Shown piece by piece: positions 45,701-53,209 of a DNA stretch of 53,915 nucleotides; within the stretch, counting starts at the first letter, position 1; every line of letters begins with the position of its first letter. A program made the translations under genes and the position numbers. The notes beneath the pieces are model-generated. The model had not been told where the DNA came from, did no database searches, and saw only the letters and a program-made list of their open reading frames with translations. This DNA comes from Thraustochytrium sp. TN22. Its lineage: Eukaryota > Sar > Bigyra > Thraustochytrida > Thraustochytriidae. The DNA is taken from NCBI GenBank assembly GCA_013306675.1, contig JABLUY010000250.1, forward strand, positions 1-53,915. Reading direction: 5' to 3'.

Positions 45701-48700
45701 TCGCGCGGCTCGCGGCCTGGTTGTGGAAAATCGCTCCGGGCTACAGGTTCGGGTCAGCGCGGCTGGTTTCGCACAGGACATCGAGGAAGGCAGCTCGGCG
45801 GTCGTGGGCGATGACATCCGCGCCATCGCGCTTCGGTGGGTGCCGCGCCCGGACGGCGGGAGCTGGCATCGCATTGAGGGCATTCCGGTCGAAACGGTGG
45901 GCAGCTTCATCTACACGCTGTATCCCCAGGAAGGCGGCGATGAGGAGGGCACCCAAGACGAGGATTCCTGCGTCATGGCGACACGCGTGTGCGTGGACGT
46001 ACGAAGCCAGGGCACGCGTATGCATGTACGGGTGTCGTCTGTGTTTGAGTTTCGCAATGAGACCGCCCAGACTGTAGACGTCCTCGTGCTCCCCATGATG
46101 GACCCCGTCACACAGCGGCAGAGCTCCCGGCTCTTGCACTCGGAGGAGAACATCGCACCGGGCCAGAGCATGTACGTGCCTCTCTCTGCGGCGCACGGCA
46201 CGCTCACGCTACGGCCGCACGGCACCGCGCTCGACTGGTGGGAAGGCGTGGACCTGGGCGCCGTCGAGGCGACCTCGGCGCGCGCCGGGCGCGCCTCCAG
46301 TCTCGCCGTGCGCTGTGAGCTGCCTGAGCAACATGAGCGCCGCACAAAGGAGGTCTTCGCGGCGTGCGTGCTCATGGAGGCGCGGCGGTCGTCGAACCGG
46401 ATCCGAATGCGCGACCGCTTCGTGATGACGCTCACCTCGATGCTGACGGTGGAGAACCTCCTCCCGTTGGCCCTCCAGGTTGCTGTGAGTGCCGAGGAGG
46501 TGGCCACGCCGGACCGCGCGCAGATTGAGTCCATTGCGGCCGGCGCCCGCACGGGCGTCTTCGGCTGGCCGGTCCTCGGCGCCAGTCGCCGTCTGCGTGT
46601 TCGCCTTGAGAACTCGCAGTGGAGTGCCGGCGTCGCGCTGGACGACACGCCGCCTGCCACGGCGGCTGTGGCTTCTTCCGTGGTGATGCTAGACCTCAGT
46701 GGGAAGCAAGTGCGCCTCATGTACGAGGTGCGCCGAGTTGGAACTGCGCGCAGCCTTGTGACCATTTACAGCCACGCCTGGTTCATTAACCGGAGCGGGC
46801 TGGCGCTGTCCTACAAGGCTGGTCAGGTGCACTTGATGGAATCCGCGTCGCGCGCCTTGCAACGCCGCCGCGGGGGCGAACAGGCTCTGCTCCGCCCGGG
46901 CCAAGCCGTGCACGTTCGCTCGGCCGCGGCCGCAGCCTTGGAGGAGGTCCCGCAGGAGGCTATCGTCTACCAGGTGAACCGGTCACGCGACACCTACGAC
47001 GTGATCTTTCGCGACGGCACGCTGGAGCTGGACGTGGCCTCGCAGCGCGTCCGCGCCTACAGCCTGGAGGATGTCTCTGGAGCCGAGGCCGAGGCCGAGG
47101 CCGAGGCCGAGGCAGGGGCCGGGAGCGAGGACGGTCAGGCGGAAGGCGCGAATGGGGAAGGTCAAGACGAGGAGCCAGACACCGCCCTTACCGCTGACAC
47201 AGTCGACGATGGTGGCAGGCGTGATGACGCAGCGGTCGAGGCCCGCGCCCAGGAGAGCGAGCCAGTGAGCCCACGGGGTCACGAGGCGGACGCACCCGTA
47301 GGCAACATCATGCTATTCTCCGAGAGCTCCCTGCTCTCGGTTCGCACTGCGCAAAGCCTGTGGTCCCTTCCGTTCAGCGTGGACTCTGCTGGGACGCAAG
47401 GTTCGGTCCGCGTTCCGGTGGGCGGTCACAAGCAGGGGTCGCGCGGCGACGTGTGGTGCCAGGAGTTAGGGGTGCACGTGGGTCTGGCGCCGTCCAAGTT
47501 CCGGCGCACCAAGATTGTGACTTTCGTGCCCCGCTATCTGATTGCAAACGACATGGACACGGCGGTCGTGGTGGCGCAGAGTAAGTCACAGGCGAGCGGC
47601 GAGCCGATTGGCGCAACGCGCGTCACGGTGGACGCGGGACGCGAGAGCGCGCTGGGGCTCATTCGGCGGCGCGGCAAGGCGTCCATCCACGTGTGCTTGA
47701 CGATCAAGTCGGACGGTGACGAGTGGACCTGGTCAGCGGCGTTCAACCCGACGGTGGAGCGAATGTCGGCCATCAAAGTCCGCAGCGCTTCGTCCGGCGC
47801 CGTGAAGGTGATGCGCCTGCATGTAGCGTCGCGCGGAGCGTGCGCAGTGGTACGTGTATCCAGTGCATCCGCGTCTGGCCTCGAGGTGTATCGTATTGAG
47901 AATCTGTCCAGCCACCTGGTGCACTACTTTCAGGATGTGGGTCAGCCCGTCCGCAGCGAGGAGGCGACCGCCGAGGCGACCGCGGCGCGGTTGGATCGTG
48001 AAGCGGCGGAAGCCGCCGCTCGCGCTGCCCAACAACAGCAGCAGCAACAACAACAGCAACAACAACAACAGCGGCACGCGGACAGAGGTGCCGGACGCGG
48101 ACGACATGATCTGGAGCAGCACCTGCAGCAGCGCGCTTTCAAGCGCGTCGAAAGGCTGGATGCGCGCCGCCGCGGCGCTGTGGAGCGCCTCTTTGCGGGC
48201 GAGGCTGGTAGTTTCGGCTGGGACCTGATCAATGTCGAAGAGCAGGTTCTCGTGCTGTCCTTTGGCGGCGACAGCTTCCTCTTCTCGTGCGCCTTGGACG
48301 ACTTGAACCAGCGCGCCCGCGTGCAACTGCCCGGCGGCGCGCTTCTCGATGCCACAACGTACTTTGACGGCCGCAGCAAAGTGCTCCGGCTGGTGGACGC
48401 CGCCCAGGACATGGAAGCGCGAGAACTGGGCGGCGCCTGGCGCGGCGCACGGGGCCAAAGTGTGGCGTGGGCACAGAACGACGGCGCCGGCGGCGCCAGC
48501 GGCGAGGAAGGCGACCTGATGAGGAGCACTAGTCTAGCACTGGAAGGTGAGGAGGACAGTGGCGACGAGGAGGCCAACGTGAGCCCCAAAGTCGGGGACG
48601 ATGCGGGCAGCGGCGCCGGAGAGACCTGGCGCGTCGACGGCCCAGGCGAGAGCCATGCCTCGACGGTGAGGTCTTCGATCATGGTGCAGGTACTCTTGGC

Positions 48701-51005
48701 CGGCGTTGGGGTGTCCCTGGTGGACGCCCGCCCCCAAGAGCTGGCGTATGTGAGTGCGACGGGCGTCGGCGTGGACCTCGTGCAGCATCCCAACGCGGAC
48801 CAGACGCTGGAAGTGGTGTTGACGCACCTGCAAGTCGACAACCAGTTTCCCGGCGCACGTCTTCCCATTGCCATGGTGCCGCTCCCGCGCGACGTGCGCA
48901 GCAGCGCAAAGCGCGGGGCGCCTACACCATGTCTGCATCTGAGCGTGGTGGAGAAGAGGGCACTGGGTTCACAGGAGTCCCGGTACCTGGAGTACCTAGG
49001 GCTCCTCGTGCACCCGGTGGCGCTCCGTGTGGAGGTAGCCTGGGTGCTTCATCTCGCGCGCATGTACATGGAGTGCGCAGTGCTGCCGAGCGCCAGCGCA
49101 GAGCGAGCACTCTTCCACGGGCGGCCGCGGGAGTCAATAGGCGGAGAGGCGTCCGCAGCAGATGCCAGCTCGGTCCATGACTCTGTAGCTCTGGATCGCT
49201 GGATGCGCGAGCAACGACACGCACTCCTGGCGCCATCTCTGGAGGAAGGCATGGCGGGGAGCACGCGGTCGACGAGCGGACGCGAGCGCGCGGTCTCGGA
49301 GGTCACGCGCGCGTGGTCGTCGGAGCGACGGCGCACGGTGGTCTACATCGAGTGGCTCGAAGTGCACCCTCTCAAAGCGCAGCTAAGCGTGCAGACGTTT
49401 GTGGAGGACCCGCACGCGTCGTTGTCCTTTGCAGGGGTGGGAGTCGGCCCGACAAGGTCCACGGTCGGCGCCTATGACACGCAGACACTGACCGGCGCCG
49501 TCCCAGGCGGGCTCTCGGACGTGGAGGACGTGCCTGTATTTCTGAGTGCGCTCTTTCTGCACAACGTGCTGCTGACGCCTGCCCAGGTGCGCGGGCGCAT
49601 GGCAAGGCACTTCTCGAACCAGGCTGTGAGCCAGGTGTACCGCGTGGTCGGGTCTTCGGAGTTGCTGGGCAACCCAGTTGGCCTGGTGAACAATCTGGGC
49701 AGCGGGCTGCGCGACCTGTTTTACGAGCCTGCACAGGGCCTGGTGCAGTCACCGGAGGCCTTTGGCGCCGGTCTGGCTCGTGGCACGACGTCCTTTGTGC
49801 ACCGCACTGCTCTGGGTACCTTTGACTCGGTTTCGAAGTTGAGCACATCCATCAGCTCGGGGGTCGCACTGCTGTCGCTGGACCAGCGGTACTTGGCGGC
49901 GCGGCGCGCGGCGCTGGTGGACGAGCGCCCCCGCCACGTTGGCGACGGAATCCTGCTGGGCGCCAAGAGCTTGGGCGTCGGGCTGACGACTGGACTGGCC
50001 GGCATTGTGACGGAGCCAGTGCGCGGCGCGGGAGAGGCTGGCGTGGAGGGCTTCTTCAAGGGAGTGGGCATCGGTCTCCTGGGCGTGGCCATCAAGCCGA
50101 CGGTCGGTGTGCTCGACATGGTGGGGCGCTTCCTGGCTGGCATCAAGAGCACGGCCGCGCTCTTGGACCTCAGCGAGCAGCCCGAGCGCCAGCGGCTCCC
50201 GCGGGTGCTGCATGGCTCGACGCGGCACCTTCGTGCGTACGATAGCGCGGCGGCCTTTGTGCAGTCGCTCATGTACTCGGTGTGGCCGCAAGGCACCGCA
50301 GAGTACCTTGAGCACCTCCCGCTGCCAGACAGTCAGCTGCTCATCTCGGCGGGCCATCAGGTAGGTTGTGTCGACTACGCCAGCTTCGTGGTTGGTGCCG
50401 GCGCGGCGGCGGGCACGGCTCGTGCGCGGCTCCTCTGGCGCGTCGACACGCGTTCGGTAATCGCCCTGGCGCGAACCGAGGGCGAGGATGGAAGGTTACG
50501 CCTGCAGATGGACCTCGCCGACCCGTCCGCGGTGACCTACGTGGCATCGCCCCTCGTCGAGATCCGCCGCGGCGGCCTGGAGCTGGTCCTCCGTGGACGC
50601 CGCGCACTCGTCGACGCAGTTGAGGTCCGCGTGCGCCAGGCCATGTCGTCGCAGGCCTCGGAGCTCCTCACGAGCCGGTCCTCGACGGCGAGGCGTGACT
50701 TCGGGCTGACACTGGCACCGGTACCTGGGAGCAAGGCGCACGCGGCGGTCATGGAGGCCATTCGCGGCCTGGGTGCGCACCTCGGCGTTGCCCTGGTGAC
50801 GCGTGTGCTCCAGGGCTCGCGTGCCCATGAGGCTGGAATTCTCCCCGGGGACTATCTCGTAGCGCTTGGCGGGTGCTCGCTCAGCGTGGATGACCAAGGG
50901 GAGTCCTTGGCCGAGGCCGTTGCCGACGGCCCGAGTCCGCTGTGTCTGGAGATGGTGTTCTGGCGGCGCGGTCGCTGGATGTTCAAGAGCGTGCTGCTGT
51001 TGTAA
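39729..51005 (+). CDS. VPS13: VPS13-type bridge-like lipid transfer protein
   Basis: Very large rod-like protein that moves lipids between membranes at contact sites. 3758 aa, one exon, ATG 39729. The N-terminus is a chorein domain: LYFGEFVESLNREQLKLGVLKGRVVLRDLRLR, then LSLQVPWTKLGSEPVVLRI. After a ~190-residue acidic/Ser-rich insert the chorein region resumes with RILDNIQVHIEDLRIIYVDD. The middle holds repeating-beta-groove sequence. The VPS13 adaptor-binding (SHR-BD) region lies roughly at residues 2000-2700, with an acidic insert (EAEAEAEAEA) and a Gln run (48029-48072). The C-terminal VPS13/ATG2-like helices begin near residue 3310 (GNPVGLVNNLGSGLRDLFYEP). Residues ~3660-3745 look like a PDZ domain (LGVALVTRVLQGSRAHEAGILPGDYLVALGG), where other VPS13 proteins often carry a PH-like domain. 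Confidence 0.92.
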   Translation: MLGLEAVLLRALELYFGEFVESLNREQLKLGVLKGRVVLRDLRLRPGARLAPGLLPLAVRRGLVRELSLQVPWTKLGSEPVVLRIVGVFAELEPSVADDDEAADLRRAQEHKARRLQAADLVAEQLAGEDEDADEGGGDDEIRNADRNGNDNDEPSGDEEGAQGQAAQSDTRADAADAAAAVAEAKDLYEAVAGADGADGAASEDGSIPPLVDPDGPSPLNSAAVMPSVGSLASDAASTSSPSAQRQRKSIFRRRSTPSASPGSAPEPPAEGATSAGREKQGSPKSPDRSPSSSSSTRAHGRQSFRSKLLRRILDNIQVHIEDLRIIYVDDATMAPPGAQCELTVGRLTMHTVDAHGRPTFSPGASQAADMMSRALSAGAVALSLQGQRILGPTEVNVTTLRALSSLAMARLGAKVSIRATLDSLPCALSARQLRTCVDLLRPLLARRELALHLDRARLRPRQGPSENPRAWWRYAGALLARGHPAGGPRRRRLHSRQRRPFALVDSIRARSRYIALYREKFARLARDQAVPSSLAGRLAAAERDMDVDAVLLFRQMAIKEMKVELALAASGTSIGGTTGTTPATSSWPSRRPSLRSLGKTSSSSLRRGLQAVSRAASTRRQAAAQQSPSSPPRPDQAKAGADALSSPPKSGDGWPTLAQQEFYEDVATSALEDPSFAAFRTDWIRPRETAGEIGKDVQLLVRLDALLFQATTAQGAPLATLTVRQFAFAFASSALTLSKQVSFGLLDAHCAAAADALAPPALALLHMEDLDDLHTSCDDAFSSAAAAEDAAVRAAKDAVKSGRRRGNRRPSFGSASLKTSQSAQDFWRIADLDGGAGADVGAQSAGTYSKSLLEISWGPGALRAKVAAPEVHMCVWPALLEWLSEVSATRQDGLGRPPTALFSSPRRAVPKLPPAQAEDVTEQSALLDVHVDLAVRSLDFTVFMNDLHGLALALRLSGIEVAPAGTESASDRSSSGSSNAGFVLGIASAALRSRRTSQSAVEEILVLRDVALQVQVLTPHLHLDVRPGGPICAALSSTSAQALIALAHMLRGRSRTVPSAVQGRHRQLQLRAVTRSARLELLGEDGASIAVSAAVDDLVLSRSLHGRWDCQVGPVLVSDCGAPGDGAFETILHISEGAQMSLVPKTVAGTATRMDVQVRRVFGAWNHTLLARLVVLWKLAQPPSEHAFVATPAAANPFLGAKAGPAFNVHVQEVILELREEALGRTLLHCTGELRAERGPDGASLASVGLPRLRFGLGAESLTFDLLRTYRAEGSAKAGEDYAGSVQVRVSAQGNVLVKVDKVDYVHLHSDYRELLDYLEYGVVQPVRAARDIMRRGVRPRSSGPTPGVSLSLHVADCQVTLPTSRSADQHVATHAQLEMRASRLVLRREPTPPSTDPRAQVWLLTVEDLGLGTMDTASDALYEPILAKDARRSASCTWLRTPYSSKEADARRAGSLTRVEGIRAWAGGPSGRGFRNEFAWSFAESPLVLKLSHRQFTVLNIMLSENFTDWRNPLPPAQPEAAPRSEPTPLVELGFAADLPAQTEVQLSFGTASAHSHALRLRNFTFKAEERLGLGRLSTFSAASVCVYVRTGKGDPAGALLTTETAVVSLTRDPARNVVMNTELRGRTTAVADRGALLQLLFLFEGDLAERRRLGCPTTFGPDPVTERRARRTQRGFHVPDLCVRSSYEGGPDTLAALGSLQVSASKDPAHVRSTEVTLHVESLRFLEASWSFLDKPLDVFYVASKTPELESFHRRLNTSLSEVQFVAPAHLLSALQLAVTHWRTEVHRPGMRRLRGVRRRYYAHCAIPRTLTQSVLQFNGCQLVLVDNSDAAAGSLPLAAFVSSPLVVREVAETLARSGRRIATFEGDFTDLVSAGESDVNLQLWCGSETRRGVSAAYFNFSIAKWEPLVEPWVWEWTLQHKSNTIRREASALALRLEASQFLQLCVSVQGVRSLSWLRAAALAGRAEVPAHLEREAGRGEVAEVAGVRAARGLVVENRSGLQVRVSAAGFAQDIEEGSSAVVGDDIRAIALRWVPRPDGGSWHRIEGIPVETVGSFIYTLYPQEGGDEEGTQDEDSCVMATRVCVDVRSQGTRMHVRVSSVFEFRNETAQTVDVLVLPMMDPVTQRQSSRLLHSEENIAPGQSMYVPLSAAHGTLTLRPHGTALDWWEGVDLGAVEATSARAGRASSLAVRCELPEQHERRTKEVFAACVLMEARRSSNRIRMRDRFVMTLTSMLTVENLLPLALQVAVSAEEVATPDRAQIESIAAGARTGVFGWPVLGASRRLRVRLENSQWSAGVALDDTPPATAAVASSVVMLDLSGKQVRLMYEVRRVGTARSLVTIYSHAWFINRSGLALSYKAGQVHLMESASRALQRRRGGEQALLRPGQAVHVRSAAAAALEEVPQEAIVYQVNRSRDTYDVIFRDGTLELDVASQRVRAYSLEDVSGAEAEAEAEAEAGAGSEDGQAEGANGEGQDEEPDTALTADTVDDGGRRDDAAVEARAQESEPVSPRGHEADAPVGNIMLFSESSLLSVRTAQSLWSLPFSVDSAGTQGSVRVPVGGHKQGSRGDVWCQELGVHVGLAPSKFRRTKIVTFVPRYLIANDMDTAVVVAQSKSQASGEPIGATRVTVDAGRESALGLIRRRGKASIHVCLTIKSDGDEWTWSAAFNPTVERMSAIKVRSASSGAVKVMRLHVASRGACAVVRVSSASASGLEVYRIENLSSHLVHYFQDVGQPVRSEEATAEATAARLDREAAEAAARAAQQQQQQQQQQQQQQRHADRGAGRGRHDLEQHLQQRAFKRVERLDARRRGAVERLFAGEAGSFGWDLINVEEQVLVLSFGGDSFLFSCALDDLNQRARVQLPGGALLDATTYFDGRSKVLRLVDAAQDMEARELGGAWRGARGQSVAWAQNDGAGGASGEEGDLMRSTSLALEGEEDSGDEEANVSPKVGDDAGSGAGETWRVDGPGESHASTVRSSIMVQVLLAGVGVSLVDARPQELAYVSATGVGVDLVQHPNADQTLEVVLTHLQVDNQFPGARLPIAMVPLPRDVRSSAKRGAPTPCLHLSVVEKRALGSQESRYLEYLGLLVHPVALRVEVAWVLHLARMYMECAVLPSASAERALFHGRPRESIGGEASAADASSVHDSVALDRWMREQRHALLAPSLEEGMAGSTRSTSGRERAVSEVTRAWSSERRRTVVYIEWLEVHPLKAQLSVQTFVEDPHASLSFAGVGVGPTRSTVGAYDTQTLTGAVPGGLSDVEDVPVFLSALFLHNVLLTPAQVRGRMARHFSNQAVSQVYRVVGSSELLGNPVGLVNNLGSGLRDLFYEPAQGLVQSPEAFGAGLARGTTSFVHRTALGTFDSVSKLSTSISSGVALLSLDQRYLAARRAALVDERPRHVGDGILLGAKSLGVGLTTGLAGIVTEPVRGAGEAGVEGFFKGVGIGLLGVAIKPTVGVLDMVGRFLAGIKSTAALLDLSEQPERQRLPRVLHGSTRHLRAYDSAAAFVQSLMYSVWPQGTAEYLEHLPLPDSQLLISAGHQVGCVDYASFVVGAGAAAGTARARLLWRVDTRSVIALARTEGEDGRLRLQMDLADPSAVTYVASPLVEIRRGGLELVLRGRRALVDAVEVRVRQAMSSQASELLTSRSSTARRDFGLTLAPVPGSKAHAAVMEAIRGLGAHLGVALVTRVLQGSRAHEAGILPGDYLVALGGCSLSVDDQGESLAEAVADGPSPLCLEMVFWRRGRWMFKSVLLL

Positions 51006-51469
51006 GATGATGTTCAATGCTAGTGATGCGCTGCAAGAAGACGAAAGCACAAGAGGGCGGGCAGGCGGGCGGGCGGGCGAATAGGCGGCGCTCGAGGGCC
51101 AAGGTCGTCCAGACCACTTGACGCTGCCACGGAGCGTGCTCCTGTTGTATGGTTTGAGCAGATGGTGCTCGGCAAGCCAAGGGTGGTGTCGTTCTGATCT
51201 CGCCATTTCTAGCTAGCTTAGCTAGCTAGTCTAGCTAGAGAGAGAGTCTAAGAGCTACTAGCAAGCTAGCCAGCCAGAGAAGAACAAAGTGGGGGGGATG
51301 CGATCTGAGCCATGCGCGCGCACGCGCGCTCGCACAAATTACTTACTACACCGCGAGCCCCGCCATGAGGCGTCGCGTGACTCTCGTTTATTCGCCTTTT
51401 GTTCTCGCTCCCGTTCCTTCTCTCTCACTCTCTCACTCTCTCTCTTTCCTCTTCTACTTCTCCCGCCGT
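51006..51469. other. Gap between VPS13 and NHP2 (convergent)
   Basis: 464 bp of shared 3' flank. It contains GGGC units (about 51057-51078), a cluster of AGCTAGCT motifs at 51210-51238, a G7 run near 51290 and a CT-rich tract at 51419-51455. No gene recognised. Confidence 0.5.
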
Positions 51470-51916
51470 TTAGCAAATCTTGGGCTGAACCTCCTGCACC
51501 TTCTTGAGCAGGTCGCTGTACAGCTCGGCATGCTCCCAGTCCTTCTCCTCGCCCGGGACGATCATGATGCAGCTTGTTGGGCGCTTGGTGGAGCCAGCGC
51601 CGCCGAGCTCAGCCTTGCTGGGCACGAAGACGTAGGGCACATCGTTCTCCTCGCACATGACGGGCAGGTGGCTGATGACGTCAATGGGCGAAATGTCACC
51701 CGCCAGCACGCACACGCCCTTCTGCTTCTTGCGCAGCGCCTTCTGCACCTCCTTGACACCGCGGCGGATCTTCTTGGTCTTGGACGCCTTCTTGACCAGC
51801 TTGAGCGTCTTCTTGAGCAGCTTGTCCTCGGCCAGCGGGCTGGCGATGACGGACACGCCCGTGGAGTTGCGCAGCGGCTTACCGAACGCGGTCACGCGCT
51901 GCGACGGCCGGCCCAT
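51470..51916 (-). CDS. NHP2: H/ACA ribonucleoprotein subunit NHP2 (L7Ae family)
   Basis: RNA-binding core protein of H/ACA snoRNPs, which guide rRNA pseudouridylation in the nucleolus; also part of telomerase in animals. 148 aa from ATG 51916 (MGRPSQRVTAFGKP), close to the ~153 aa of human NHP2; the frame is open upstream but the residues there are repeat-encoded and unrelated. The L7Ae fold is clear: ASPLAEDKLLKKTLKLVKKA, IRRGVKEVQKALRKKQKGV, the core VLAGDISPIDVISHLPVMCE, then VPYVFVPSKAELG and STKRPTSCIMI. Single exon. A CGCT tetramer run starts about 9 bp upstream of the ATG. Confidence 0.95.
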   Translation of the reverse strand: MGRPSQRVTAFGKPLRNSTGVSVIASPLAEDKLLKKTLKLVKKASKTKKIRRGVKEVQKALRKKQKGVCVLAGDISPIDVISHLPVMCEENDVPYVFVPSKAELGGAGSTKRPTSCIMIVPGEEKDWEHAELYSDLLKKVQEVQPKIC

Positions 51917-52423
51917 CCTGCCGACTCGCTCGCTCGCTCGCTCGCTCGCTCGCTTGCCTGCCCGCGCTTGCCCGCTCGACCGCCCGCCCGCTTGCCTCGC
52001 CGCGCCGCGCCGCTGTCTCCGCGCTCTGCTTTGGCGCGCTCCGCGCCGCCACTCAGCAGCTTCACCACCATCCACTGCGTCCGTTCCGGCATTCCAGTGC
52101 GCAACGCAATCCGACCGTGCCTTGCTCGAGGGGAGGGTCACGGTGAGGGTCACGGTGCACCTCCACCTCCGCTGGCCGGCGGTAAACTGGGCTGGGCATG
52201 AGCACGGTGCAGTAGCTGCTATAAAATTTGATGGGACATCACTCACTAAGAGATTTTTGCAGAGGAGGCTGCGGAGGCCTGGCGTGTCGCGATGGCGCGC
52301 GCCTCGCTCGTTGGGCGCGATCATAGCTACATGGACGGGAGCGGCTACCAGGCTACCGGCCGGCGGACAAGGGCTTTGGCAGGACCCTGGACACCCGCAT
52401 TGCGCGGGTCTGCGCGGCGGGCT
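51917..52423. other. Gap between NHP2 and the unrecognised repeat protein
   Basis: 507 bp, containing the promoter and leader of NHP2 and the 3' flank of the next gene; both genes are on the minus strand. A CTCG/GCTC tetramer run is at 51925-51953. A relatively AT-rich patch is at about 52215-52260. No gene recognised. Confidence 0.5.
51925..51953. repeat. CTCG tetranucleotide run in the NHP2 5' leader
   Basis: About seven perfect units, ending 9 bp upstream of the NHP2 start codon, so it is probably transcribed in the leader. Confidence 0.9.
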
Positions 52424-53209
52424 TCAGCGGAAGCAGGTGACGTTGTCCTTCTCCTTCTGGCTGACAGCGGCGGCCGTGGCGCCGAGGGACGAGAGCTTAA
52501 GCTCGCGGTCCTGGTCGATCTCGGTCTCAGTGGCGCCGAGGACGTCGACGGCCTTGCGGCGGAGAATCTGCTCCTCGTTGAGGCCGGTGAGCTGGGGCAG
52601 CTTGGCGGTGAGGCCCTTCTTCTCGTACGTGCGCATCATACGCTCCTTATCCTCGACGCGGCGGAAGTGCGGCGAGCTCATGTAGATATCCTCCTCGGTG
52701 AGCCCCATGCGCGTGAGTGCCTTCGCGCGCATGACCTGCTCCTCGTTCTCGAAGCCCAACACCTTCATCGCCTTCTGGGTCATGCCCTTGGCGGACCCGT
52801 AGCCGGACTTGGGCGAGGAGTTCGCCGAGTCGCCCTTTCCTACATTGGCCTTGTCCACGTTCTCCGCCGGAGACTCCGCGTTGGCCTCCAGCTTGGCAGA
52901 CCTGGGCGCGCTCGTGTCCACCTGCACGCCCCTAAACGCCTCGCTCAGCTCGCGCTCCGACTTCGCTGGCGTCGCCGGCGGCGCCACGGCCGCCTGCGCC
53001 GCGGCCGCCTCTGACGTCCCGGCTGCCTTGGCCGCCTCGGCCGCCTCTGCCGCCACGGGCGCCACGGGCGCCGCGTCCTCGTCCTGCTCGTCCACGTCCG
53101 CGCTGTCCTCCGAGCCGCGCTCCAGCTCCCGCTCCCGCTCCTGCGCCTCCCGCGCCTCCTCCGCCGGCGCCGCCGCGCCCGCCGCCAGCTTCTCCGCGCC
53201 GTCCGCCAT
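52424..53209 (-). CDS. Unrecognised protein with two related C-terminal repeats
   Basis: No function assigned. 261 aa from ATG 53209 (MADGAEKLAAG); upstream open frame is Gly/Ala/Arg filler. The first ~130 residues are acidic and Ala-rich, likely disordered. The C-terminal ~110 residues look folded and contain two copies of a 29-residue unit: one begins MKVLGFENEEQ and the other begins LPQLTGLNEEQ. They share NEEQ, R, KA, G, TE and I at matching positions, separated by a basic stretch (FRRVEDKERMMRTYEKKGL). No signal peptide or membrane segment. The end ...KEKDNVTCFR contains a Cys near the terminus, but not a clear prenylation box. Single exon. Confidence 0.75.
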   Translation of the reverse strand: MADGAEKLAAGAAAPAEEAREAQERERELERGSEDSADVDEQDEDAAPVAPVAAEAAEAAKAAGTSEAAAAQAAVAPPATPAKSERELSEAFRGVQVDTSAPRSAKLEANAESPAENVDKANVGKGDSANSSPKSGYGSAKGMTQKAMKVLGFENEEQVMRAKALTRMGLTEEDIYMSSPHFRRVEDKERMMRTYEKKGLTAKLPQLTGLNEEQILRRKAVDVLGATETEIDQDRELKLSSLGATAAAVSQKEKDNVTCFR

